Origin: Prevotella sp.
Lineage (GTDB): Bacteria > Bacteroidota > Bacteroidia > Bacteroidales > Bacteroidaceae
Length of the DNA stretch: 32,396 nt
Direction of reading: 5' to 3'
Assembly: GCA_017428805.1 (NCBI GenBank)
Contig: JAFRQC010000044.1
Location: 1 to 32,396 of the forward strand
Shown here piece by piece: positions 1-7,333 of the stretch (positions are counted from its first letter, which is position 1; each line of letters starts with the position of its first letter). A program made the translations under genes and the position numbers. The notes below the pieces were generated by a model. The model did not search any database and was not told the DNA's origin. It was given only the letters and a program-made list of their open reading frames with translations.

Positions 1-1845
1 GAACTCCTCATAGTGGGTAGAAGCCGTCAGTCCCGTACCGGCCATCCAAGTGTTCATATAACCTGCCGCGGCTGCACTCTCGCTGCTGCGTGTCCAGTAG
101 GTGCTGTTGTCTGTCCACGCCTCAGAGCCTGTATAGACATCCGGCTTGGCTGCCTGGAGCCAGCTGTACTGCTGACCGATGCTGGGCAGATACCAGCCGC
201 TGGTGCAGTCGGGAGCAGCCACCTCGGTCTCATAGCCGCTGATGGCGGCATAGATGGCGGTCAGGTCGGAATAGTTGCCGCCATTGGTGTCGATATAGGC
301 ATAGGCCTCCTTGCAGTGCTTCAGACCGTCCTTGTCAGCCCTCACGTCGGCCAGCGTGGTCACGAGCGTGCTGGTCACCTGCGTGCTCTGCAAAGAAGAG
401 GCACACCAGTTGGCCACATTGTTACCACTGTTATAGCGTTTCAGAGCCATGGCATAGCCGTGGGTCCAGCCCAGGGCCTGGTCATAGGTAGAAGTCGTGG
501 TGGCGAAGACGATGGCGATGGGGTCGCCGTGGGTGGTGGCGAAGTCGCCATCGTAGGTCGTGTTCCAGTAGCCGTCGGCATAAATGATGCTACCCACGGT
601 GATGCCCGTGTAGTCGGGAGCCGTCGAAGCATAGTGATAGCCGGAGTTGTCGATGGACACGGTCGTGGCCTCCTCCGTCCAGTCAGCGGCGTTGACGGTG
701 GTGGTCAGGTTCTGGATATTGGGGATGGCCCCGTCGACGGTGGCAGCACCGTCGCCCTTGATCACGGCGGTCACGATGTAGTGGTAGTTGGCCTCCACGC
801 TGTAGTCGGCGGTAGTGCCGAGGTTGATGGCGTAGTAGGCATCATGGCCCGTGGCGTCGCGGTTCTTGTCCTCGGTGTACTTGCCCTTGATGATCAGGCG
901 GGTACGGTTGACATCGGTGAGCGAGGTGCGTCCGGCCTTGTTGGGCATGGTATAGAAGGTGTAGGTCGTGCCGTAGGCATCATTGTCGTCGAGCGTGGTG
1001 CCGCTCAGTGCCGACGTGCCGAGGTAGTCCTTATAGTTCGTGGCATTCGTCGACTCACCCTGGTAGTATGTGCTGACGGTGGGCCTGTACTGGTAGGTGC
1101 CGTCGGCATTGACACGGAGGTCGATCTGGTCGGGCACGTTGTAGAGGAACACCTGTGTCGGCGTGAAGGCAGCATAGTTGTCGTGGGCGTCGTCACCTGT
1201 GAAATCGACGGAGAGCGAGGCGAGCGTCACCTTCGCCACGAGGTGGTACATGCTCACCGTGGCGTTGAACTGTCCGTTGACGTTGGCGTCGGGGCTGATG
1301 GTCGACTTACCCATCATAGGCAGTTTCTCAGCGGCCATTGTCTCACCAGTCTCATAGGTCAGTGCATTGTCGATGGAGAGTGTCACCTGGTCGAAGGCGT
1401 CCTTGGTAGTAGCAGCAGCCAGTGCCGCATAGGGCGTGGTGGGCATGTTCACGGCCACGAGGATACTGTCGCCGTCGGCAAAGGTGGTGGCACCGGAGGC
1501 GAATTCCTGGGTGTAGTCTTGCACCGTTGCGGCCGCCGGGTCGGCGGGGGCGACCTGTTTGACATCACCCACGAGGGTGGTCGATGTCCCTTGGAAGATG
1601 CCGATGGAGATGTTCTGGATCTTCTGCTCATCAGCGGTGGCGGTGGTGTTACCTGCGTCGCCCGTGATATCGGTGACTGTGCGGGTGGTCTGTCCCACGC
1701 AGCCCGTCTGGAGGTTGAGCACAAGGGCGCCACCCTCCTGCGGGGTGCCGGCATCGTCGTTACGGTCGTAGACGCACGAGGTCATGGCCGCTGTCAGCAG
1801 CAGACCGGCCGCCAGACATTGTATTTGCTTGATTGTCGTATTCAT
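1..1845 (-). CDS. Fimbrillin-like lipoprotein with C-terminal lectin-like domain (3' end outside window)
   Basis: Likely a tip or minor pilin of an Mfa1/FimA-type fimbria, carrying an adhesive domain. I translated the minus strand from the ATG at 1845 and found 615 open codons up to the left edge without a stop, so the gene continues outside. The N-terminus is a lipoprotein signal ending in MTSC (Cys24) followed by VYDR, the same motif as in the fimbrillin encoded just upstream. Residues about 30-390 resemble that neighbour, with shared blocks such as YLGTSAL and TFYTMPN. The last part visible has GWYLPS, a W-rich stretch and YWTRSSES, typical of FISUMP/DUF1566 lectin-like domains. The family is recognised by motif only; the adhesin role is inferred. 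The long open frame on the opposite strand is a shadow. Confidence 0.85.
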   Translation of the reverse strand, partial: MNTTIKQIQCLAAGLLLTAAMTSCVYDRNDDAGTPQEGGALVLNLQTGCVGQTTRTVTDITGDAGNTTATADEQKIQNISIGIFQGTSTTLVGDVKQVAPADPAAATVQDYTQEFASGATTFADGDSILVAVNMPTTPYAALAAATTKDAFDQVTLSIDNALTYETGETMAAEKLPMMGKSTISPDANVNGQFNATVSMYHLVAKVTLASLSVDFTGDDAHDNYAAFTPTQVFLYNVPDQIDLRVNADGTYQYRPTVSTYYQGESTNATNYKDYLGTSALSGTTLDDNDAYGTTYTFYTMPNKAGRTSLTDVNRTRLIIKGKYTEDKNRDATGHDAYYAINLGTTADYSVEANYHYIVTAVIKGDGAATVDGAIPNIQNLTTTVNAADWTEEATTVSIDNSGYHYASTAPDYTGITVGSIIYADGYWNTTYDGDFATTHGDPIAIVFATTTSTYDQALGWTHGYAMALKRYNSGNNVANWCASSLQSTQVTSTLVTTLADVRADKDGLKHCKEAYAYIDTNGGNYSDLTAIYAAISGYETEVAAPDCTSGWYLPSIGQQYSWLQAAKPDVYTGSEAWTDNSTYWTRSSESAAAAGYMNTWMAGTGLTASTHYEEF

Positions 1846-1881
1846 AATCTGAATGTTTTAATTGATGGTTAATAGTGTTTG

Positions 1882-3156
1882 TTAACTCTCTGAGGCTGCG
1901 CCGCCGTTACCGCCGAACGTGGTGGTCTTCGATCCGTCGCTCCAGTTCTGGACGTTGACGGTGGCATGCACGGCATTCTGCGTATTCAGGCCGTTGTAGG
2001 CACCGGTGGCGTCGTCGGCCACGTTCAGGGCGCCGATGCGCTTGATGTCCACGTTCACCTTGTAGTGGCGGTTGGGATAGAGATTCTTGCTGAGCGCACC
2101 GTTGGAAGCCACGTTATTCAGCTCGATAGTGTACCAGCAGGCTGTAGAGGAAGAACCGCCGTCATCCGACCAGTTGCCGGCGATGACCAGACGGGTGTCG
2201 TCGGTATTGCTGTTGTTCGGCATGGTGTAGAACGTGTACGTACCGGCCAGCGGGTTGCTGGCGTCGACGGCGCTGAGGGTCAGCGCACCCGTGCCGAGGT
2301 AGTCGCGGTACCCACGGGTGGTCAAGTTGCCCGTAGTCACATTGGTGGAAGATGCCACAGCAGCCGACTCGCCCTGGAAGAAATTCGTGGTCACGCCGTT
2401 GAAGCCATAGGTCGACTCGTCGCCGTCGGTGGTGAAGGTGAAGTCGAGCTTCTCAGGCACGTTGATGAGGAAGATGGCCGTGGGCGTGAACTGGCAGGAG
2501 GCCGGCGCTGACACGGTGAGGGCGTTGAGCGTCACCTTCGACACCATATGGATCACGTTGACGTCGACCTCGAAGTTACCCGTTGTACCGTCGGTAGCGG
2601 CTGCAATAGTGCCGCTGCCGTACATGGGCAGCTTGGCGACATCGATGGTCTGGGCTGCCGTGTAAGTGTCGGCAAAGATCAGCGACTGGTCGATGGTGTT
2701 CAGCACAGCACGGAACGCCGCGGCGGTGGTCGTTGCTGCAAGGAGGCCGGACACGGTGCTGTTGACGTTGACGACGACATAGACCTTGTCACCGGCGGCG
2801 ATGGCGTTGGTCAGCGCCTTGTGCTCAGTGACGGTGCTCCAGTCGCTGGCAGTGCCGGTCAGGCCGCTCAGGTACTGGTAGTCCTTCTTCGTGGCACCGT
2901 CGCTGCTGAAGATGCCGATGGCCATCGTGGTGATGGTCTCCTCTACGGTGGAGTTCTCACTGCTCGAACCGTCAGTGATGACTGTCGCACGGGTCTTGGA
3001 CCCCACCGGCGAACTGTTGATGTTGATCACCAGCTTGCCATCGCCGCCTGACGGGGTGACGACATCGCTGTCGCGGTCATAGACGCACGACGAGGTGAGT
3101 GCGCCAATAAGCAGCGCCGTGGCTGCCAAAAGGCCTTTGTCAAAAAGATTCTTCAT
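1882..3156 (-). CDS. Mfa1/FimA-family fimbrillin lipoprotein
   Basis: Predicted structural subunit of a Bacteroidales type V-like fimbria, exported as a lipoprotein and assembled at the surface. The 424-residue protein starts with a lipoprotein signal ending in LTSSC (Cys24). It then has VYDRDSD, a Gly-rich linker, and an Arg in SKTRA that could be the site of protease maturation by analogy with FimA/Mfa1. The body is beta-rich and Thr/Ser/Asn-rich, with the fimbrillin-type block TFYTMPNN. It lies between a short TPR gene and a longer lectin-tipped fimbrillin, an order like a fimbrial operon. Its 5' leader is AT-rich (3157-3217) and I see no clear promoter there. Maturation by Arg cleavage is inference; the family assignment is fairly firm. 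Confidence 0.85.
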   Translation of the reverse strand: MKNLFDKGLLAATALLIGALTSSCVYDRDSDVVTPSGGDGKLVININSSPVGSKTRATVITDGSSSENSTVEETITTMAIGIFSSDGATKKDYQYLSGLTGTASDWSTVTEHKALTNAIAAGDKVYVVVNVNSTVSGLLAATTTAAAFRAVLNTIDQSLIFADTYTAAQTIDVAKLPMYGSGTIAAATDGTTGNFEVDVNVIHMVSKVTLNALTVSAPASCQFTPTAIFLINVPEKLDFTFTTDGDESTYGFNGVTTNFFQGESAAVASSTNVTTGNLTTRGYRDYLGTGALTLSAVDASNPLAGTYTFYTMPNNSNTDDTRLVIAGNWSDDGGSSSTACWYTIELNNVASNGALSKNLYPNRHYKVNVDIKRIGALNVADDATGAYNGLNTQNAVHATVNVQNWSDGSKTTTFGGNGGAASES

Positions 3157-3217
3157 AACCGAAAAGTTTTAATTAATACTGAAATATATAAAGGAATTTT
3201 TCCTTGTTCTCTCTTCT

Positions 3218-3784
3218 CTATCTGCTGCCGAGGGCCGGGGCGCCGGGACAGTTGCCGTTGGCACGGGCCAGCTGCATATAGACCTCGGCCTTGTCGCGGT
3301 TGCCCTCCAGCACGTACATCAGCGCGATGTTGTTATAGGCACGGCGGTCGGTGAGCAGGTCGTTCAGGTACTGGTGCGCCAGAACCGCGTCGCCACGGAG
3401 CAGCGCCACGCCGGCGGCGTTGATGCAGGCGGCAGGGTCCTTGGGGAACAGGCGGCCGGAGAGGGCGATGATCTCGCAGAACTCGTAGGAGCCGCGGGCA
3501 AAGCCCATCGCCACGTTGTAGAGTCCTTCGAGCGAGGCGTTCTGCGGCGCCATGAACTCCACCCACTCCACGCGGATGGCAGACGCCGGGGCGGACGTCG
3601 CACTCACACCGGCCACCGGGACGGACGTCACGGCGGGTTTGTTGGCGGGTCTGGCCGTCTTGGCGGCCTCGAGGCTGGCCTGCCGCTCGGCGGCACGCTC
3701 ACGCTCCTTCTCCAGCTGGCCCATCACGGTGACCGAGGCGGTCAGCAGGACAATCAATAGAATCAGTTTCCGTTTCATTTTCAT
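3218..3784 (-). CDS. Short exported TPR protein, possibly a reduced DUF3868 relative
   Basis: A 188-residue exported protein of uncertain role in the fimbrial operon. Residues 1-22 form a signal peptide ending VMGQ. Residues 23-70 are a charged then Ala/Pro/Val-rich linker. Residues about 75-185 are helical with TPR-like periodicity: NAAGVALLRGD, AHQYLNDL, then AYNNIALMYVLEGN with KAEVYMQLARA. In related fimbrial clusters a DUF3868 protein, which ends in similar TPR helices, sits next to a DUF3575 protein. This one keeps only the TPR part and is much shorter than what I know of that family. It starts 7 nt after the DUF3575 stop, so the two are probably co-transcribed. The DUF3868 link is an inference from position and motif. 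Confidence 0.7.
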   Translation of the reverse strand: MKMKRKLILLIVLLTASVTVMGQLEKERERAAERQASLEAAKTARPANKPAVTSVPVAGVSATSAPASAIRVEWVEFMAPQNASLEGLYNVAMGFARGSYEFCEIIALSGRLFPKDPAACINAAGVALLRGDAVLAHQYLNDLLTDRRAYNNIALMYVLEGNRDKAEVYMQLARANGNCPGAPALGSR

Positions 3785-3791
3785 CTTTATG

Positions 3792-4361
3792 TTATTTAAT
3801 AATGTACACGAGATTCAAGCCGAGGTCGAGCGGGCCGATGTAGTTCGCCCGCCAGTGCGACACCACGACGTCGCTCCGGGGAGAGTCATAGTGGTCCCAC
3901 TTCAGGTGCGCCCAACCCACGAGCAGGCTGTACTCGATGCTCCAGCGCGTGGTGAGGATGTGGTGCCACCCCAGCGTCACGCCCCCTCCCTGCATGTGCC
4001 CCTGGGAGCGGCTGTCCTTCAGGTGGCTGAACGACAGGCCGCCCAGGTTGAAGCCACGGTACTGCCAGGCCACGCCCACGAAGGGACCCGCCAGCGGGAC
4101 GGCAGGCCAGTAGCGGAATTCAGGCTGCACGGAGAACGTGCGCCAATAACAGTCAGGGTTGATTCGCAGGGGCATCCACGATCCGGTGAGGTTCAGCGTG
4201 GCGTGTGACGACACCACGCCCTCCACGCTCAGCGATGGCGTCAGAAGCATGTCGTAGAGCATGTTCGTCTTCAGCGCCAGCGTCTGTGCGCCCGACCGCA
4301 GCGGAACTACGGAAAGCAGCAGCAGGACAAGCCCGGATATGAGGTAGAACGTCTTAGCCAT
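3792..4361 (-). CDS. DUF3575-type outer-membrane beta-barrel protein, fimbrial operon
   Basis: First gene of the fimbrial operon. I chose the ATG at 4361 because it begins a proper signal peptide (MAKTFYLISGLVLLLLS...SGAQ). An upstream GTG at 4445 would read through the promoter and the poly-T tract. The mature 160 or so residues are alternating amphipathic beta strands rich in Trp, Tyr and Gly. They begin with ALKTNMLYDMLLTPSLSVE, a signature of DUF3575 proteins in Bacteroides and Prevotella fimbrial clusters, and end in LNLVYIIK. Such proteins are predicted to lie in the outer membrane and their exact job is unknown. The following TPR gene starts 7 nt downstream. Confidence 0.8.
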   Translation of the reverse strand: MAKTFYLISGLVLLLLSVVPLRSGAQTLALKTNMLYDMLLTPSLSVEGVVSSHATLNLTGSWMPLRINPDCYWRTFSVQPEFRYWPAVPLAGPFVGVAWQYRGFNLGGLSFSHLKDSRSQGHMQGGGVTLGWHHILTTRWSIEYSLLVGWAHLKWDHYDSPRSDVVVSHWRANYIGPLDLGLNLVYIIK

Positions 4362-4387
4362 TCGTATCTTAGGTTCATATTCTGGCG

Positions 4388-4395
4388 CAAAGATA
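4388..4395 (-). promoter_or_regulatory. Bacteroidetes-type promoter (-7 box) of the fimbrial operon
   Basis: Read on the minus strand this is TATCTTTG, a perfect match to the Bacteroidetes -7 consensus TAnnTTTG, 26 nt before the ATG at 4361. Candidate -33 TTTG boxes lie just upstream (about 4407-4413), directly beside a run of 14 T (plus-strand A at 4413-4426). It is the only clear match of this type I found next to a gene start in the window. Confidence 0.6.
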
Positions 4396-4412
4396 CGACG
4401 AAAACTGCAAAC

Positions 4413-4426
4413 AAAAAAAAAAAAAA
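4413..4426 (-). repeat. Homopolymer A14/T14 tract beside the -33 box
   Basis: Fourteen consecutive A on the plus strand (T on the transcribed direction), immediately upstream of the TTTG/TATCTTTG promoter of the DUF3575-fimbrillin operon. Tracts of this length slip during replication, so promoter geometry could vary between cells. The tract is seen directly; phase variation is inference. Confidence 0.65.
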
Positions 4427-4502
4427 CACAAAATATGTTAACCACGTAAAGAAAGTTTAAGATTTAAGGTCTTTTATCAACAAATAAAAGGCAAAAACGA
4501 AT

Positions 4503-4563
4503 GAATCCCTGCCAGACTGTGGCAGGGATTCACCTCACAAGGGGATAGTCCCTCTGTGAGGTG
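4503..4563 (-). terminator. Two tandem hairpins ending the T6SS transcription unit
   Basis: Hairpin 1 is a perfect 12-bp stem (4503-4514 with 4520-4531, 5-nt loop). Hairpin 2 is a perfect 9-bp stem (4531-4539 with 4555-4563) with a further GGGA/TCCC inner stem. They share base 4531, giving a double-hairpin structure. On the minus strand hairpin 1 is followed by ATTCGTTTTTG, a weak U-tract, so an intrinsic terminator for the right-hand operon is likely. The rest of 4362-4712 holds the fimbrial promoter, this element and a micro-ORF. Confidence 0.65.
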
Positions 4564-4573
4564 AGAGGACAAT

Positions 4574-4648
4574 CTAGATCTCCTTCGGCGAGGCGTGCGT
4601 CTCCCGCCACGGCACCTTGTGTTCCTTCTTGTTGTCTTTGTTGTCCAT
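4574..4648 (-). CDS. Candidate 24-residue micro-protein before the terminator
   Basis: The minus strand from ATG 4648 to TAG 4574 encodes a 24-residue hydrophilic peptide, MDNKDNKKEHKVPWRETHAS followed by PKEI. It starts 65 nt after the BACON gene stop and ends 11 nt before the tandem hairpins, so it is the last open frame of the transcript. It has a Lys/Asp-rich half and then a compact PWRE...SPKEI half using GC-rich codons. I do not recognise a family. It could be a real small protein or chance; only conservation in relatives would tell. Confidence 0.35.
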   Translation of the reverse strand: MDNKDNKKEHKVPWRETHASPKEI

Positions 4649-4712
4649 GTTGTCGTTTTTACATCAAAGATTTCCTTGCCCAACTATGGCAGGCTTGTTA
4701 AGTTATTGTTTG

Positions 4713-7232
4713 TCATCTTCGGATTCTATTGCGCGTCCTCGCACCGGAACTCTTATCGGAGCCACTGTCATCTTTCGAGCCATCGGCAGATTCATCTTTA
4801 GTTTCGTCTTTGGCTTCGTCTTTGGTTTCCTCTTTGGTTTCTTCGGTAGATTCCTCAATCTCGACGGTGATGTTACAGGTGTCGGAATACTTACCATCGG
4901 AAGACTTCACGGTGACGGTACACGTGCCATTGGCAACGGCTCTCACTTTGCCCGCGTTGACGGTGGCGACACTCTTGTCGGAAGACGACCAGGATACAGT
5001 CCTTCCCTCCGTGTTCGTGACGGTCAGCGCAGAGTCTTTTCCAACCTTGGTCAGCGTGACGTCCGACTCCTTGATGTAGAGCGTCCGCTTCTGCGTCACA
5101 GTGACGGTCTTCGACTCGTTGCCGGCGGCATAGAGGAACTTCACCTTGCCCTGGCGCTGATCGGTCTTGTTGGAGAACGACGACACGTTGATATTCTGGG
5201 TCCAGTAACCGTCGCCTACGTCGGTCTTACCACCTACGGTCAGCCAGCTAACCTGTGGTTGGACACTGACGCTGACGTTGGACACCACATTGACGCCAAA
5301 GGTGCCTCCCAGCTCATCTACCTCTATCGCCGTGGTGTCGACGGAGAATGTGGATTCAAACTTCTGCTTGAAGGAGATCGCCTTGCTGACGTTCAAACTG
5401 CTGTTGCCGATGGTGACGGTGGCGCTGCGTTCTTTTCCAGTGGTGTTCTTTGATATCTTGAAGAGCAGTGCCGTGGTCTTCGAGGAACGTGTCCTGGCCC
5501 TGCTGTTGCTCTGCAGGGTTATCCAGTTGCAGTCGCTCGGGATCGACACGTTGTAACTGATGTTACTCTCCACGTTGACCGTTTTCGTGCCTCCTTCCAT
5601 TGCCACTTCGAAAGAGGTGGAATCGACATTGAAGGTGGTCGTGAACGGCTGGTGGACGTAGATCTTGGCTTCGGCACCGGCGTCCTTATTGCTGATGGTG
5701 ATGGTGGCCTCACGTTCCTGCTCAGTGGTATTCTCACTGGCCCGGAACACGATGGCCGTGGTATCTATGCCTTTGGAAGAGCCGCGGGTCAGACCACCCC
5801 TGCCCCTCCTACTCAGGAGGGGAAGCCTACGGCTGGTGGCCTTACGGGTTCCTGTGGCCTGAGAGAGCCAGTCGCAGTCGCTCGGGATCGACACATCATA
5901 GCCGATGTTATGCCTCAGCTTGATGGTGAAGGTGGCTCCACTCATCGAGACTTCATGAGAGGTGGAATCGACACTGAACACCAAGTTGAAGGGCTGGCTG
6001 ATGGTGATGGACTCAGAAACACCGGCTTCCTCGTTGCCGACTTTTATGACGGCCTCGCGAGCCTTATAGGTCGTGTTCTCTGCCACTCTCAGCAAGATGG
6101 AGGAGGTCTCCACGCCCCTGGTATTCCGGCTGGCTGCACGGGATATCCAATTGCAGTCATCGGGAATCGTCACATCGTAACTGATGTTACTTGTCATCTT
6201 GATGGTGACGGTATCACCATACTGTGACGCCTCGACGTATTTCTTGTCAGGACTGAATACTGCCTTGAAGGGCTGATGGATATTGATTTGGATGCTGGCA
6301 CCTGCGTCTTTGTTGCTGAGCGTGACGACACCGTCGCGATCGTGATAGGATTTGTTCTCCTTGATGAAGAAAGTGAGTGTCTTCGTATCCGTACCACGGG
6401 TAAGAGCCGCCTGTCCTCTGGCGCCTGACGATGATTTCTTGCTGATCCAGTTGCAGGTGTCGGGGATGGTGACATCGTAGGAGATGTTGGTTGTCAGGTT
6501 GACAGTGATGGTGTCACCATATTGGTCCACCTCGAAGTTGGTGGAGTCTGCCTTGAACTCGGTGTTGAACGGTTGATGGATTGTCAGCTTGTCGGTGAGC
6601 TTCTCGTCTTTGTTATAGACGGTAATAACGGCGTCACGGGCCTTATAGGTCTTGTTCTCCTTGACATAGAACTTGAGGGTGGTCGAATCCAGGCCTCTGG
6701 TCTTACTGGCACTAGCCTGCGTCACCCAGTTACAGGTGTCGGGAATCTGCACCTCGTAGGTGACATTGTGCTTCAGCTTGGCGGAGATGGTATCGCCATA
6801 CATCGACGCCTCGGCGTAGGTCTTGTCGAGGAACAATCCAGTATTGCGGGCCTGCTTGACGGTGAGGTAGCGCGACGACTTGGAGATGGTGTCGGTGAGC
6901 GTGACGGTGTCTGTACGGGCATCGTAGGTATTGTTGGCCTTCACAGAGACAACCAGCTTACAGTTGTTGACATCAAGGGTGGATGTACACCATGACTCTT
7001 TGTTCGACACTTTGTATACCGACAGGTCCTCATGACGGTACACCTGTTCCTGTGTACCCCCCTCGCACGTGAAAGACATATCTTCCATGAGCAGTTCCTT
7101 CAGACGACTCTGATAGCCATCGTCGTCGCTACTACAGGACGTGAGGAAAGGAGTCAGGAGAAAAGGAGTAAGGAGTAAGTAGAATACCCTCACCACAGGA
7201 AAACACCTCAATTTTGACACTATATTTACCAT
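4713..7232 (-). CDS. Surface lipoprotein with seven BACON-like repeats and a Big2 Ig-like domain
   Basis: Last large gene of the T6SS operon. It has a lipoprotein signal ending in FLTSC (Cys33), whose core repeats LLTPF. About seven BACON-like units of 85-110 residues follow (roughly 45-128, 132-222, 226-322, 325-413, 418-529, 532-624, 628-715), most with SYDVTIPDxCNWI and a final HQPF. A Big2 bacterial Ig-like domain follows at about 717-792 (VSWSSSDKSVATV...NGTCTVTV). The tail (793-839) is Glu/Lys/Asp/Thr-rich and ends in basic RTRNRIRR. BACON domains are linked to carbohydrate or mucin binding and to spacer roles. A role in gripping a surface or neighbouring cell is inference. Residues 461-484 in repeat 5 are an insertion encoded by a palindromic repeat. 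Confidence 0.85.
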   Translation of the reverse strand: MVNIVSKLRCFPVVRVFYLLLTPFLLTPFLTSCSSDDDGYQSRLKELLMEDMSFTCEGGTQEQVYRHEDLSVYKVSNKESWCTSTLDVNNCKLVVSVKANNTYDARTDTVTLTDTISKSSRYLTVKQARNTGLFLDKTYAEASMYGDTISAKLKHNVTYEVQIPDTCNWVTQASASKTRGLDSTTLKFYVKENKTYKARDAVITVYNKDEKLTDKLTIHQPFNTEFKADSTNFEVDQYGDTITVNLTTNISYDVTIPDTCNWISKKSSSGARGQAALTRGTDTKTLTFFIKENKSYHDRDGVVTLSNKDAGASIQINIHQPFKAVFSPDKKYVEASQYGDTVTIKMTSNISYDVTIPDDCNWISRAASRNTRGVETSSILLRVAENTTYKAREAVIKVGNEEAGVSESITISQPFNLVFSVDSTSHEVSMSGATFTIKLRHNIGYDVSIPSDCDWLSQATGTRKATSRRLPLLSRRGRGGLTRGSSKGIDTTAIVFRASENTTEQEREATITISNKDAGAEAKIYVHQPFTTTFNVDSTSFEVAMEGGTKTVNVESNISYNVSIPSDCNWITLQSNSRARTRSSKTTALLFKISKNTTGKERSATVTIGNSSLNVSKAISFKQKFESTFSVDTTAIEVDELGGTFGVNVVSNVSVSVQPQVSWLTVGGKTDVGDGYWTQNINVSSFSNKTDQRQGKVKFLYAAGNESKTVTVTQKRTLYIKESDVTLTKVGKDSALTVTNTEGRTVSWSSSDKSVATVNAGKVRAVANGTCTVTVKSSDGKYSDTCNITVEIEESTEETKEETKDEAKDETKDESADGSKDDSGSDKSSGARTRNRIRR
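5794..5839. repeat. Palindromic element inserted in frame in BACON repeat 5
   Basis: Perfect 8-bp inverted repeat CCCCTCCT / AGGAGGGG (5803-5810 and 5815-5822, loop ACTC), flanked by CCACC (5794-5798) and GGTGG (5835-5839). It encodes the Arg/Gly/Leu-rich segment RRLPLLSRRGRGGLTR, which the corresponding linkers of the other BACON units lack. It looks like a small dispersed palindromic element tolerated in a flexible linker. Confidence 0.55.
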
Positions 7233-7249
7233 ATTATTTTTTAAAACAA

Positions 7250-7333
7250 CGAATTACACGAATTTCACGAATTATCTATTGCGGCAGCAAATTTTTCACT
7301 TTTTCACCTTTACACCTTTTCACCTTTTCACCT
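7250..7333. repeat. Spacer with tandem CGAATTnCA and CTTTTCAC-type repeats
   Basis: The 101-nt gap between the vWA/RING/FHA gene and the BACON gene is mostly simple repeats. At 7250-7274 there are nearly three copies of a 9-nt unit, CGAATTnCA. At about 7293-7333 there are about five copies of an 8-nt unit close to CTTTTCAC on the plus strand. Related octamers occur in other gaps and inside several signal-peptide regions of this operon. Confidence 0.7.

Noticed and set aside
13..1872. Long plus-strand frame of 619 codons
   Set aside because: It is antisense to the fimbrillin-lectin gene, has no start context, domain or signal, and is explained by few stop codons opposite Thr/Ala/Asp-rich coding DNA.
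3218..4361. DUF3575 gene starting at the GTG at 4445
   Set aside because: It would read through the poly-T tract and the promoter and place 28 extra residues before a perfect signal peptide.
4713..5079. Plus-strand frames opposite the BACON gene end (for example 4617-5453)
   Set aside because: They lie opposite strongly conserved repeat coding sequence and show low-complexity Ser/Val or Phe/Gly runs, as expected for shadows.
5794..5839. The inverted repeat as an insertion sequence end or recombination site
   Set aside because: No transposase, invertase or second copy lies within the window, and the reading frame is intact.
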